A stretch of DNA of 64,000 nt, from NCBI GenBank assembly GCA_905182565.1, contig CAJJCB010000026.1, forward strand, positions 310,001 through 374,000. The letters are read 5' to 3'. The position numbers and the translations under genes were made by a program. The notes under the pieces are model-generated. The model was not told the DNA's origin. It searched no databases and saw only the letters and a list, made by a program, of their open reading frames with translations. The stretch comes from Acidimicrobiaceae bacterium (GTDB lineage: Bacteria > Actinomycetota > Acidimicrobiia > Acidimicrobiales > Poriferisodalaceae). Positions 50,284-60,091 of the stretch are shown piece by piece (the stretch's first letter is position 1; every line of letters begins with the position of its first letter).

Positions 50284-51347
50284 GGTGAGCCCATCAAGTC
50301 GACAAATTCTTTGGTGAATTGATTCGATGTTGTTTCACGATTGAAGCAAGCCGCACGTTTTACTCCCGCTCTGCGAAGTCTCCCAGCGAGATTACCATCC
50401 TCGTTTAGCTTGTTTAGAGCAGCTGCGATTGTTAGAGGGTGCTTATCATTTAAAAGTAAACCTCCCTGCCCGACGGTTTCACCCACAGCAGTTGAGTTGT
50501 ATGCGATGACAGGGAGTTGGTGGTGCATGGCCTCGACGACGGGAACGCAGAACCCTTCGTGATCCGAAACGCAAAGAAAAATATCAGTGCCTTGGTAGAA
50601 CGCTACTAATTGTTCTTGGGTTACGGATCCGTGAAAAGTCACGTGGTCAGCCATATCTGCGTGCGCCACGACAGCGTCTACCATTTTTCGGTAATTTGGT
50701 GGCCCATCAGTACCGACGATGTGGAGATGCGCATCATTTTGGTAGACGTCGCGAAACGTGCGAACGGCGGCTATCAAATCATGATGAGCTTTGTTAGGTG
50801 CTATTCGGCCAACGAACAGTATTTGTAGACCTGATTTTTTCTTATTTATAGATTTTAAAGTTGAAGCATCTGGGTTGGCGGAAGCCACGTCAAAAAGCAC
50901 TGGAATCGTTGTCGTAGAGTTGTAGCCGAGGGAATCTAGTTCTGATCTGTTGAAATCTGAATCACAAATGGCGTGCTCACAGATGCTCGCAAGTCTGCTC
51001 ATTTGGTCACGTCCCAGCTCTACTTCTGCTTCGAGTAGGCCGTCCCATTTTCCGATAAATTCAACAGGGGTTATGTTGTGGTAGTTAATAAATTTCCGTC
51101 CGCCATGTTGCGCCCACCGATCAGCTATTGGGCTTCCGATAGAGAACTGGTAGACGAGCGCATCAGCGTCTGCTGGTAATTGGTCAATGTAAAAAGTTTC
51201 GCCAGTGAGTTCTGGATGCCTAAACATGGAAAATATGTCACTGTCGTATCCAGCTGCCCTAAGAAGGGAACGGATGAAGAGAGTATGATTTCCGACCGCA
51301 TCGCGAGGCGAGATTGTAGGAACTAGTTGATGGACCGAAATGGTCAT
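50280..51347 (-). CDS. family 4 glycosyltransferase (tandem paralogue)
   Basis: A 355-residue GT-B enzyme. VHQLVPTISPRDAVGNHTLFIRSLL, FINYHNITPVEFIGKWDGLLEAE, ICDSDFNRSELDSLGYNSTT, ILFVGRIAPNKAHHDLIAAV and CVSDHEGFCVPVVEAMHHQLPVIAYNSTAVGETVG give the same sequence of motifs as the gene at 49219, so the two arose by duplication. The EX7E donor motif is present (EGFCVPVVE). It overlaps the upstream methyltransferase-like gene by 4 bases. Confidence 0.9.
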   Translation of the reverse strand: MTISVHQLVPTISPRDAVGNHTLFIRSLLRAAGYDSDIFSMFRHPELTGETFYIDQLPADADALVYQFSIGSPIADRWAQHGGRKFINYHNITPVEFIGKWDGLLEAEVELGRDQMSRLASICEHAICDSDFNRSELDSLGYNSTTTIPVLFDVASANPDASTLKSINKKKSGLQILFVGRIAPNKAHHDLIAAVRTFRDVYQNDAHLHIVGTDGPPNYRKMVDAVVAHADMADHVTFHGSVTQEQLVAFYQGTDIFLCVSDHEGFCVPVVEAMHHQLPVIAYNSTAVGETVGQGGLLLNDKHPLTIAAALNKLNEDGNLAGRLRRAGVKRAACFNRETTSNQFTKEFVDLMGSP

Positions 51348-52318
51348 TTTAGGATTGCCGTAACTAGAGCACTTGATTGATCTGAGGCTTTGTAGACCTC
51401 AATATTTTCTGCGTGCTCACGTTTGAGCAAATGGACCCAGGTTTCTGGATGCAGTGGACGGCCATCGAGAAGATCTGCGCCTACAGGTCCTAAGAGTTGT
51501 TCCCAGTATTTGGGTAGCGTAATGATGATTACGATTCGAGCACCAGGTGCACACTTGTTGAGGGCTTTTCGAAGGGTGCGAAGTTGTTCGTTGAGGCTCA
51601 GTCGATCTGTCATACCGGTGAGGATGAGTCCCGCGAGAGACTGACCTGGTAACACGTTGAGGTGATCCGTGGCTGATTCGTATCTGAGTTCGAGGTCGTC
51701 ATTCCCGGGAATTACTGCTGGTCCGACGCCGTAAGCTGATTGCCCAGGGTTTTGCAATGAGCGAAGTAGGTCCAGATCAACTGAATCAGTCATTAATATT
51801 CTGCCGGCGACTGAGGACATGGCCGTTACTATTTCTGCACTTAGATCTTCAGTGAGTTTGCCCCCAGAAAGGCCGGCTAAAAGCTCTTCACGCTCGATGG
51901 TGTTCACATCAAGGGAATCTTCGAGAGCAGTTAAGCGGCGGCTAAGTTGTTTTAGAGATGCGTCTAGGAGCCGTAATGGCCGGGTGATGTGGATACCTAA
52001 AACAGTGATTTGTTGCGTGATATGTCTATGGTAAAAATATGTTAGTCGCCTTATAGAGTATTTAACTTTACGACCTAGACGAGATCGACTATCGATGGGG
52101 ACCACTGGGTCCACGTAGGAAGCAAGTTCGATGCCTCGAATAGACTCTTCTATCCCTTGCTGACTGGCTGAATCTGGAAGCCATCGTCGGAATTCTTCAT
52201 CGAGAGTGCGAAGTAGGGCACGCGGGTACTCGCCACTAGTAGCTCTAATTTGTGCTTCATTTTCTATTTCAGCGACCACCGACGCAAAGAAGTCTGCATC
52301 GCTTTGGGGTTCGGTCAT
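51344..52318 (-). CDS. methyltransferase-like remnant with coiled coil, glycan cluster
   Basis: A 324-residue protein. Residues about 1-75 are acidic and helical. The middle (about 85-170) has a basic stretch YSIRRLTYFYHRHITQQI and a coiled coil (LRLLDASLKQLSRRLTALEDSLDV). The C-terminal 130 residues resemble the second half of a Rossmann methyltransferase as found in glycan clusters: DHLNVLPGQSLAGLILTGMTDRLSLNEQLRTLRKALNKCAPGARIVIIITLPKYWEQ and RPLHPETWVHLLKREHAENIEVY. The SAM-binding glycine loop that should precede it is not seen, so activity is doubtful. It leads the run of three GT4 genes with a 4-base overlap. Confidence 0.5.
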   Translation of the reverse strand: MTEPQSDADFFASVVAEIENEAQIRATSGEYPRALLRTLDEEFRRWLPDSASQQGIEESIRGIELASYVDPVVPIDSRSRLGRKVKYSIRRLTYFYHRHITQQITVLGIHITRPLRLLDASLKQLSRRLTALEDSLDVNTIEREELLAGLSGGKLTEDLSAEIVTAMSSVAGRILMTDSVDLDLLRSLQNPGQSAYGVGPAVIPGNDDLELRYESATDHLNVLPGQSLAGLILTGMTDRLSLNEQLRTLRKALNKCAPGARIVIIITLPKYWEQLLGPVGADLLDGRPLHPETWVHLLKREHAENIEVYKASDQSSALVTAILK

Positions 52319-52381
52319 TTTTTGGCCCCTCCAGAGGCCTGATGCACTAGACGTTCAACAATTCGCTAGCGTACCCAATCA

Positions 52382-53464
52382 ATGCGGGTTGCTCTTGACG
52401 CTACGCCACTGATTGGGATTAGAACGGGCATAGGTACATTTGTCGATGAGATAGTTCGAGGGCTCAATTCTTCGGTCATTGATGAAGATCCTATAAACGT
52501 AATCGAATACACGCTAAGTGTTGGAGCGCGATGGCGTGGTGAAACTCGTGGAGTTTGGGTTCCGATTCCCGCTGGGCAAGCTCCGACTTTATGGCGAAGA
52601 ACGAAACGCCCTTTGATTGAAAAATTCACGGGGAATATTGATCTGGTGCATGGAACGAACTATTTAGTTCCACCGTCGAAGGCACCCCGATTAGTAACAG
52701 TTCATGATCTTTCTTTTGTGCATGACCCGGTGGCGGCTCCAGCACCAGTGGCGCGATTTGATAGAGCAGTAGCCGACGCTGTTCAAAGCGGCGCTACTAT
52801 CCATGCACTTTCTAACTATGTAGCAGAAGAAATAGCTCAGAGGTATGGAGCGGAAAAAATAGTCGTCGTGTGTCCTGGAGTTCATATTAAAAGCGTTCAG
52901 ACATCTGAGAGAGATAATGCCAAAGATTTTATTTTGGCGCTCGGAGCGACAGTTCATCGAAAACGTATCCCTACTTTGGTGCAAGCTTTCGAACTAGTTT
53001 GTGAAGAGCTTAAAGAAATGGAGCTCTACATCGTCGGGCCTCCTGGCGATGATGAAGGAGCTGTCAAGGCTGCAATTAAAAAACTTCCGCTATCAGCGCA
53101 GAAGCGAGTTCTGCGAATTGGCCGTGTGGACGACCTAGAGCGTGACCGCCTTCTCGCAGATGCCTCGCTTTTAGCTCACCCGAGCGAGTACGAAGGCTTT
53201 GGTCTGCCCGTGATAGAGGCAATGGCGGCGCGAACACCGGTGATTACAACCACCGGTGGTTCACTGGCTGAAGTAGCTGCTGATGCCGCTGTTTTAGTAG
53301 AGCCAGGAGATATCCACGAGCTAGCTACTGGGATACTGCATATTCTGTCTTCGCCAGAGACTAGGAAGACTCTTATCGAAAAGGGTCAGGTAAGAGCAGC
53401 GGAGTTTTCTTGGGAGTCAACAACTAGCGGTCTAATTAATGTCTATAAAGACCTAGCTACATAA
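52382..53464 (+). CDS. family 4 glycosyltransferase
   Basis: A 360-residue GT-B enzyme. ALDATPLIGIRTGIGTFVDEIVRGL opens the acceptor lobe, a form common in mannosyltransferases of this family; LVHGTNYLVPPSKAPRLVTVHDLSFVHDP and ATIHALSNYVAEEIAQRYG follow. The donor lobe has FILALGATVHRKRIPTLVQAF and LAHPSEYEGFGLPVIEAMAARTPVITTTGGSLAEVAADAAVLVEPGD with an intact EX7E motif. It starts 63 bases from the divergent methyltransferase-like gene and precedes the GDP-mannose dehydratase by 106 bases. Confidence 0.9.
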   Translation: MRVALDATPLIGIRTGIGTFVDEIVRGLNSSVIDEDPINVIEYTLSVGARWRGETRGVWVPIPAGQAPTLWRRTKRPLIEKFTGNIDLVHGTNYLVPPSKAPRLVTVHDLSFVHDPVAAPAPVARFDRAVADAVQSGATIHALSNYVAEEIAQRYGAEKIVVVCPGVHIKSVQTSERDNAKDFILALGATVHRKRIPTLVQAFELVCEELKEMELYIVGPPGDDEGAVKAAIKKLPLSAQKRVLRIGRVDDLERDRLLADASLLAHPSEYEGFGLPVIEAMAARTPVITTTGGSLAEVAADAAVLVEPGDIHELATGILHILSSPETRKTLIEKGQVRAAEFSWESTTSGLINVYKDLAT

Positions 53465-53570
53465 AATTTATACCTAAAGAGTGACCGGAATCGTAAGGGT
53501 GCGCCAACAAAGTACCAAGTGGCAATAGGCTGCGACAGACGACTAACTTTAAGAACGCGGAGAACGCAAA

Positions 53571-54566
53571 GTGCGAACTGCCCTTATCACAGGTATTACT
53601 GGTCAGGATGGTCAGTATCTGGCGGAAGTCCTTCACGACGAGGGATACAAAATTTATGGCCTATTGAAAGGTCAGAGAAACCCGAGAGCAGAATTGATCA
53701 GCTCTCAATTCCCATATGTGGAGTTGGTTGAAGGTGATCTCCAAGATCTTTCATCTTTGATAGCGGTTCTCGAATACACGCAGCCAGATGAAGTTTACAA
53801 CCTCGGCGCTATTTCATTTGTGGCACTTTCGTTTAAGCAAGCTGAATTGACAGCCAACATCACTGGGCTTGGTGTGCTGAGACTTCTTGAGGCTATTCGA
53901 CTAGTTGGCGGCCAAAACAATCCGATTCGCTTTTACCAAGCATCATCTAGCGAAATGTTCGGTAAAGTTCGAGAGACACCTCAAACAGAACTCACCCCGC
54001 TGCACCCACGTAGCCCATATGGATCTGCCAAAGTTTTTGGTCATCACACCACTGTTAATTACCGAGAAAGCTACGGCCTATACACCTGCAGCGGGATTTT
54101 GTTTAATCATGAGTCACCGCGTCGTGGGATCGAATTTGTAACTCGAAAAGTGACAAATGCGGTCGCTCGAATAAGTCTTGGTTTGCAGGATCATGTGTCC
54201 CTTGGGAATCTTGAAGCGAAACGAGATTGGGGCTTTGCTGGCGATTATGTGAAAGCAATGTATCTGATGTTGCAACAAGATGAACCAGATGATTTTGTTG
54301 TGGCTACGGGTGAAACTCATGCGGTGAGTGAATTTGTTCAGCTAGCTTTTGAAGCAGCAGGTATGGATGATTGGGAGCGCTACGTCAAAATTGATGAGCG
54401 CTTCTTTCGACCTGCTGAAGTAGACCTTCTTGTGGGTGACGCATCAAAAGCGAAAGAGCAGCTTGGGTGGGAGCCTGTAGTATCTTTTCGTGATTTAGTG
54501 ACAATGATGGTAGATCATGACCTTGAGTTAGAGAAAGCAAAGCTCGGTCAAAATAGGGGCGTTTAA
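53571..54566 (+). CDS. gmd: GDP-mannose 4,6-dehydratase
   Basis: A 331-residue extended SDR that turns GDP-mannose into GDP-4-keto-6-deoxymannose, on the way to fucose, rhamnose or perosamine. The motif [16 protein letters not shown] is diagnostic of [27 protein letters not shown], the catalytic YGSAK and [25 protein letters not shown] support it, as do [24 protein letters not shown] and [23 protein letters not shown]. The start is GTG 53571 with GGAG upstream. It is somewhat shorter than most GMDs. The donor GDP-mannose would come from the synthase at 45358. No reductase for a GDP-6-deoxy sugar is next to it. Confidence 0.93.
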   Translation: MRTALITGITGQDGQYLAEVLHDEGYKIYGLLKGQRNPRAELISSQFPYVELVEGDLQDLSSLIAVLEYTQPDEVYNLGAISFVALSFKQAELTANITGLGVLRLLEAIRLVGGQNNPIRFYQASSSEMFGKVRETPQTELTPLHPRSPYGSAKVFGHHTTVNYRESYGLYTCSGILFNHESPRRGIEFVTRKVTNAVARISLGLQDHVSLGNLEAKRDWGFAGDYVKAMYLMLQQDEPDDFVVATGETHAVSEFVQLAFEAAGMDDWERYVKIDERFFRPAEVDLLVGDASKAKEQLGWEPVVSFRDLVTMMVDHDLELEKAKLGQNRGV

Positions 54567-54773
54567 AGTTTTTTTAGTCAATATGACATTGGTTAGATGC
54601 GCAAGCGTGTAATCCTGGATAAGCCCTAACTAATATTTTGCTAAAGTCGATGGTGGCTACAACATGATGCCAGTGTTATCTGCAGCCTCTAGAGATTTAG
54701 CTTTTGTGTCGCTAGGAAATTTCAGCCTTTTTGGACATGTTGAGAGAATAAAGTGTTTTAGGAATGAGATCTT

Positions 54774-56837
54774 ATGAGTTGTATACGGTTACTGAGGTGC
54801 CTACTGGCGCTGCTGGTAGCTGCTACCGCTGTTGTTATCCCGGCAAGTAGTGCGACAGCGCTCGCTCCTGAAACGATTACCGTAGAGGGTCGTGGGTGGG
54901 GACATGGTCGAGGACTACAGCAATGGGGCGCGCTTGGGTATGCAGTTAACTATGGGTGGAACCATGAGCAAATATTGCAACATTTTTACTCAGGAACAGT
55001 ATTAAGCACGACAGGAAATAGTGACGTTCGAGTTCAAGTGAGCGGGAATGACCGTCAAGATGTTTTAATCACGTCTGGGTCGCCTTACACGGTTGAAGGG
55101 GTCCAATTTCAAGCTGGCGAAGTCGTTCGAATAGTTGCGGTCGCTCCATCCAATTTTTCATATAGAAAGACAACGGGTTGCGATAATCCAGGAGTCGATG
55201 TCGCAACTAATCAGCCTGGGAGGCTTCACCACACGGGTAAGTCTTACGTTGAAGCAATTCCAGCTAACCCGGATACGTCAGTTGATGACCTGAATCAACT
55301 CCTAGTGCTTATTCGGTGTGTTCCCGGAAACCCTGCGCTTGAATTTTCCAGGAGACACTACCGAGGTGCCATCGGTATGGTCGAAATTGGAGGCCAGTAC
55401 ACCTTTAATCGAGTTCCGATGGAGGAGTACCTTCGAGGCGTAGTGCAACAAGAAATGCCATCCTACTGGGGAACCGAGGGTGGCGGTTCCGGGATGGAGG
55501 CGCTGGAGGCACAGGCTGTAGCAGCTAGAACGTACCTGCTGGCGATATCAGCCAGTCGGTTGGCTAAAAACTATTTTACGGACACCTGCGACACCATTTC
55601 GTGTCAGGTCTACGGAGGAGCAGCCATAAATGGTGTTCCCATCGATTTCGGAGAAACGTACTGGACGACTACCTCAGCAGTCCGGGCTACCGCAGGGCAG
55701 ATCCTCCTCTCTTCTAACGGCTCGATTCCTCTAACGGAATTTGGTTCGAGTAGTGGTGGCTATACGGCTCCGCTCGAAGAAAATTCTGGTTTTAAAGCAG
55801 TTGAAGATTTAGGTGATGCATACGAAAAAAATCCTCAGAAACTTTGGACGAAAGAAATACGTCGAAGTGAGATTGAGGGCATGTTTCCTGAGATTGGTGA
55901 GTTAAAAGGAATTCGTGTAACTCTTCGTAATGGACTGGGGCCATGGGGTGGCCGCACCCGGCAAATTGTGTTTTTGGGTACTAAGGCGGACGCAACTCTT
56001 GATATAGCAAATTGGCGTGGCGATCAGTTCCGAAAGAAATTTTCGCTTAAGTCGGATTGGTATCAATTTCCTCAGTTCCCTGATTATAGCGATCCTGGTT
56101 TTTGGCTAGCGAAAAGCAACGGAGGAGTTCTTGCTGTTGGAACAGCTAAACACTTTGGTGATGCCAAGAAAGTGAACCGAACCGGCGACATTGTGGATAT
56201 AGCTGGGATTCCTACCGCTGGTGGGTATTGGCTCGTGTCCTCAGCAGGTGAAGTTTTTTCTTTTGGAGACGCACAACATTATGGTGATCTGGCTGCGGTC
56301 TCGTTAGCGGCCCCCATAGTTGCTATAACTCCGCATCCGGATGGGCGAGGCTATTGGCTGGCTAGCGCAGATGGCGGAGTGTTTACATTTGGTTCTGCAA
56401 GCTATTACGGGTCAATGGGCGAAGTGGCTTTGAACAAGCCTGTAGTCGGCATGGAAGCAACCCGATCGGGTAGGGGCTACTGGCTCGTGGCTTCTGATGG
56501 CGGAATTTTTTCTTTTGGAGATGCACAGTTCTACGGGTCAACCGGGGGAATCCGACTCAATATGCCTATTACTTCCATGGCTGCTGCACCCGATGGCAAG
56601 GGCTACTGGTTTGTGGCATCTGATGGAGGCGTGTTTGCCTTTGGATCAGTAGGTTTTTTCGGATCGCGTGGAGGTGATACGAATAGGCGGCCCACCAGTG
56701 GAATGGCTGTTTCTAATACTGGAGAGGGTTATTGGCTGGTATGGGATGACGGAGTCAGCTTTCCTTTCGGCGATACCCCTGATTTTCGGAGCAGTGTTGC
56801 CAAAAAAACCGTTGTGGCGATAGAAGTCGTTCCATGA
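54774..56837 (+). CDS. SpoIID/LytB-domain exported protein with six C-terminal propeller repeats
   Basis: A 687-residue secreted protein. A signal peptide (about 1-30; LLALLVAATAVVIPASSATA) is followed by a SpoIID-like region. It has GRGWGHGRGLQQWGALGYA, YRGAIGMVEIGGQYTFNRVPMEEYLRGVVQQEMP and EALEAQAVAARTYLLA, then DTCDTISCQVYGG and TEFGSSSGGYT. SpoIID proteins cut glycan strands of peptidoglycan lacking stem peptides; here it is likely a wall-processing or wall-binding protein, not sporulation. From residue about 442 to the end are six 42-residue GYW repeats (see 56097-56834). Residue changes in the catalytic site cannot be judged by eye. Confidence 0.88.
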   Translation: MSCIRLLRCLLALLVAATAVVIPASSATALAPETITVEGRGWGHGRGLQQWGALGYAVNYGWNHEQILQHFYSGTVLSTTGNSDVRVQVSGNDRQDVLITSGSPYTVEGVQFQAGEVVRIVAVAPSNFSYRKTTGCDNPGVDVATNQPGRLHHTGKSYVEAIPANPDTSVDDLNQLLVLIRCVPGNPALEFSRRHYRGAIGMVEIGGQYTFNRVPMEEYLRGVVQQEMPSYWGTEGGGSGMEALEAQAVAARTYLLAISASRLAKNYFTDTCDTISCQVYGGAAINGVPIDFGETYWTTTSAVRATAGQILLSSNGSIPLTEFGSSSGGYTAPLEENSGFKAVEDLGDAYEKNPQKLWTKEIRRSEIEGMFPEIGELKGIRVTLRNGLGPWGGRTRQIVFLGTKADATLDIANWRGDQFRKKFSLKSDWYQFPQFPDYSDPGFWLAKSNGGVLAVGTAKHFGDAKKVNRTGDIVDIAGIPTAGGYWLVSSAGEVFSFGDAQHYGDLAAVSLAAPIVAITPHPDGRGYWLASADGGVFTFGSASYYGSMGEVALNKPVVGMEATRSGRGYWLVASDGGIFSFGDAQFYGSTGGIRLNMPITSMAAAPDGKGYWFVASDGGVFAFGSVGFFGSRGGDTNRRPTSGMAVSNTGEGYWLVWDDGVSFPFGDTPDFRSSVAKKTVVAIEVVP
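56097..56834 (+). repeat. six ~42-codon GYW/DGGVFSFG repeats
   Basis: Six in-frame units begin at GFW or GYW and contain a DGG or similar turn followed by VFSFG or a variant. The third, fourth and fifth are the cleanest (GYWLASADGGVFTFG, GYWLVASDGGIFSFG, GYWFVASDGGVFAFG). A likely beta-propeller of six blades. The same repeat type makes up the gene at 27743. Confidence 0.85.
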
Positions 56838-56926
56838 CTGTATCTGCAGGCACTTGATACTAAAAAATTGTCAGGATTATGAAGCTGCGTCGGGGTGCGC
56901 TTCGAGACGCGGTAGCTTTCTAGTTC

Positions 56927-59900
56927 GTGACTAATCCCGTGAGATCTCAGCCTCCTGTTGTCGCTGTGCTCGTGGCGCGCGATCCGGGGGATTGGTTTGA
57001 GGAGACTCTCGCATCGCTAGCGAACCAAGATTATGAAAATCTTAAAGTTTTGGTAGTGGACACCGGCTTTGAATCAGTAGCTGAGCGCGTGAATGCTCTT
57101 ATTCCGGACTCAATAGTTTTGCAAGACCAAGAGGCTCGAGGCTTCGGTGTGGCGGCGAACTGTGTGATGAAGGCGGCTACTGGATCTTCTTTTTATCTTT
57201 TTCTTCAAGATGACGTTTACTTAGAACCTCAGACTGTCAGTGTTCTTGTCAACGAAGCGGTGATATCTAATGCTGGAGTAGTTGGACCAAAGCTAGTTAT
57301 GTGGTCTGACAACGAGCGACTGTTCAATATGGGCGCGAGTATCGATGTCCTGGGGGAAATGGAGCCTTTTGTCGAACCTGGAGAGTTAGATCAACAGCAA
57401 CATGATCGAGTACGAGACGCTTTTGTAGTTTCAAAAGCAGCGATGCTTGTTCGAAGCGACTTGTTTGGCAGCATTGGCGGTTTTGACCCGTTGATAGAGC
57501 ATTATGGGATTGAAACTGATTTCTGCTGGCGTGCTCAGTTAGCAGGCGGGCGAATCCTTGTTGTGCCGTCGGCAGTAGCCCGTGAGCGAGGCGGCTACAA
57601 TGGTCGCACTGCTACCAGAAATCCTCGAAAAGATGTTCATAGGTATCGGCTCTACACGACAAGCAAGTGCTACGGCTGGCTTCATTTACTAAGCGTTCTA
57701 CCATTCGCTCTTCTGATTTCTGCTCTTGAAATTATTTTTAGCATGATGGCGGGAAGAGTTCGTCAAGCCGGCGATGTTGCTGCTGCCTGGCTTTGGAATG
57801 CCGCACGTATTATCCCGATCTTAAGGGCTCGAAAGCAGATCAAGAGATATCGCTTAGTGAGAGATCGTGACTTGCGGCGGCTGCAAGTATCAGGTTCTGT
57901 TCGCTTGAAGTCTTTTTTGAGGGGCCAAATTGGTGGAGAATTAAGTCTCGTCGTATTTGAAAATCGACGTAGGAAGATTGCGTCTCAATTAAAGTCTGCT
58001 TCTCTGCAAACAGTTGTGGCTGGTTGGTTCGTAGTGTTGCTAGTGGTCGCCTTCGGCAGTCGCCATCTGATTACACAAGGAGTACCGGCGATTGGTCAAT
58101 TTGGAGACTTTCCGCAAGCTGGTGAACTTTTAAATTCCTATTGGAGCGGATGGCGAGAAGTAGGAACAGGGGTGGCTGGGCTTGGCCCTGCTGCGCTGGG
58201 GTTAATTGGCGCAGGAAGCACTTTGACTGGTGGAGCATCTGAGCTTCTGAGACATGTTCTAATCATAGGCCTGCTCCCCATCGGGCTGTTTAACATCTGG
58301 AGGCTTGCTGGCCTATCGGGTACCCGAAGAAGTCGATTAGTGGCGATAGCACTCTACGCTGCTAATCCGTTGCCATACTATGCGTTGCAAAATGGTCGTT
58401 GGAACGGCTTATTGTTCTATGCCGTGTTGCCGCTGTTACTCCGAAGAATAATTGAACTTGTTGACGACAGGCCTGAAGGAGGCAAAGGAAGCCAGTCACG
58501 GTTGGGAAATATTCGAACTGGACCTCTTCAAAAAGTAGCTGCGTTGGCGCTCTTAATAGCGGTTATCACAGCCTTCGAAGCGATGTTTTTAGTCTTCGCT
58601 GCTTGTATCGGAGTTGTACTCTGCTGCTTTGGGTCTGGGGGGCTTAGGAACAGATTTCAGCGACTATACCTAAGTCTCTCCGCCTGCATAGTGGCGGGTA
58701 TCATGCACATGCCATGGTGGCTGGCATTCCATGACTATCGAAGCCTGGTAGACAATCTTTTTGGAGCTGTAAACCAAGCGGTACCGACGGAGCTCTACCG
58801 ACTTGTATCTTTTGAACTGGAAGGTGGAAAAGTTCCATGGCTCCAGTTTGCACCATTAGTTTTGGCGACCATATCGCTTTTAATTAGTCGAGGCAGAGCT
58901 CTCTGTTTAGCGACGCAGGCATGGAGTCTATGCCTTTTAGGTTTCGGCTTTGCATGGATAGCATCGGATAACTTACTGGCTGCAGCGATCGGCCCTTCTG
59001 TCAGATTGCGAGAGTTGGCTTTGTTCGTCGCCGCTGTTGGTGTTTGCTGGGCGGCTTCAATCGGTTGCGCCAGCTTTGAAAAAGATGCCTACCGAATTAA
59101 AGCCTCATGGCGCCGACTCCTCGTAACGACTGGCATCACACTATTTATTCTGGGGCTCCTGCCACTTCTGGGAGCAGCAAAAAATGGGCGATGGGAAACC
59201 CCGAAATATGATCTAGAAGTTGCGTTATCGCTAATAGATGATCGAAATGTTGGGCCTTCTTATCGAGTTCTTTGGATTGGCGACGAATCGATCTTACCGC
59301 TGGCGTCTTGGCGCTTGGAAAACATGGGAACGAGCGCTAAAAATTTGAGTATTGCTTCATCAGTGGGTGGATACCCAGATATTCGCTATCAATGGGCGGG
59401 CGTTCCAACAGCTGGGGTGCAACAACTTGTCAATACCGTAGAGCTGGGGTTGAGTGGAGGCACTTCGAGACTGGGCCGTTTACTTGCGCCTTTCGGAATT
59501 CGTTACGTAGTTGTTGTTGAGGAGTCAGCTCCATCATTCGGCCATGGAGTTCAGAGCCCTTTAGACCCACGGATCAGAAATTCGGTTAGATCCCATATCG
59601 ATCTTCGACCCATAGCTGCGGACCCAGCGGTTCTGGTGTTTGAGAACGAATCCTGGTTCGCAACTCGAGCCCAGTTCGATGATGGTGCTGCGCTTGATGG
59701 TATGACTGACTTATCGCAGCTCGTTATTTCTGACCTTACGAGCGGTATTCCGGTTCTCACAGACCGCAGGTCCTTAGTTGAACAACATGGCCGGCTTGGA
59801 TTTGGTGCGGTGCAAGTTGCTGAAGAATTTGATCAAAATTGGCGACTTTATATAGGTGAAGACATTCTAAAACCCCAATTGTCTTTTGGATGGGCAATGA

Positions 59901-60091
59901 GGTTCGATTCTGAAGCTACTGGCCCAGCAGCGCTTTTCTATTCGCGTCCGAGACACATTCGATATGAAGTGGTACTGCAGATAGTGAGCTGGATGTTAGT
60001 TCTAAGGTTTGCGATGCGCAGACAACGAACTTACTCAAAAGATTTAATACCACTGGCGAATGAAGCAACAGAGTCTGGGCGAGCTCAATGA
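56927..60091 (+). CDS. large membrane glycosyltransferase, family 2 head and multi-span tail
   Basis: A 1054-residue protein. Residues about 10-260 are a GT2 domain: VVAVLVARDPGDWFEETLASLANQDYENLKVLVVD, YLFLQDDVYLEPQ (DD site), KAAMLVRSDLFGSIGGFDPLIEHYGIETDFCWRAQLAGG. Two spans about 255-300 follow, then about ten more spans up to residue 760, with a periplasmic-type soluble region of about 250 residues after TPKYDLEVALSLIDDR and a last span near 1025. Such fused GT2/GT-C-like proteins occur beside DUF5719 genes in many actinobacteria. Its substrate is unknown. The start is GTG 56927; the next gene overlaps it by 4 bases. Confidence 0.85.
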   Translation: MTNPVRSQPPVVAVLVARDPGDWFEETLASLANQDYENLKVLVVDTGFESVAERVNALIPDSIVLQDQEARGFGVAANCVMKAATGSSFYLFLQDDVYLEPQTVSVLVNEAVISNAGVVGPKLVMWSDNERLFNMGASIDVLGEMEPFVEPGELDQQQHDRVRDAFVVSKAAMLVRSDLFGSIGGFDPLIEHYGIETDFCWRAQLAGGRILVVPSAVARERGGYNGRTATRNPRKDVHRYRLYTTSKCYGWLHLLSVLPFALLISALEIIFSMMAGRVRQAGDVAAAWLWNAARIIPILRARKQIKRYRLVRDRDLRRLQVSGSVRLKSFLRGQIGGELSLVVFENRRRKIASQLKSASLQTVVAGWFVVLLVVAFGSRHLITQGVPAIGQFGDFPQAGELLNSYWSGWREVGTGVAGLGPAALGLIGAGSTLTGGASELLRHVLIIGLLPIGLFNIWRLAGLSGTRRSRLVAIALYAANPLPYYALQNGRWNGLLFYAVLPLLLRRIIELVDDRPEGGKGSQSRLGNIRTGPLQKVAALALLIAVITAFEAMFLVFAACIGVVLCCFGSGGLRNRFQRLYLSLSACIVAGIMHMPWWLAFHDYRSLVDNLFGAVNQAVPTELYRLVSFELEGGKVPWLQFAPLVLATISLLISRGRALCLATQAWSLCLLGFGFAWIASDNLLAAAIGPSVRLRELALFVAAVGVCWAASIGCASFEKDAYRIKASWRRLLVTTGITLFILGLLPLLGAAKNGRWETPKYDLEVALSLIDDRNVGPSYRVLWIGDESILPLASWRLENMGTSAKNLSIASSVGGYPDIRYQWAGVPTAGVQQLVNTVELGLSGGTSRLGRLLAPFGIRYVVVVEESAPSFGHGVQSPLDPRIRNSVRSHIDLRPIAADPAVLVFENESWFATRAQFDDGAALDGMTDLSQLVISDLTSGIPVLTDRRSLVEQHGRLGFGAVQVAEEFDQNWRLYIGEDILKPQLSFGWAMRFDSEATGPAALFYSRPRHIRYEVVLQIVSWMLVLRFAMRRQRTYSKDLIPLANEATESGRAQ

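Noticed and set aside
54567-54773. 207-base gap before the SpoIID-like gene as a small RNA or riboswitch
   Set aside because: A T-run follows gmd but there is no stem before it, and I could not find a stable fold or a convincing promoter.
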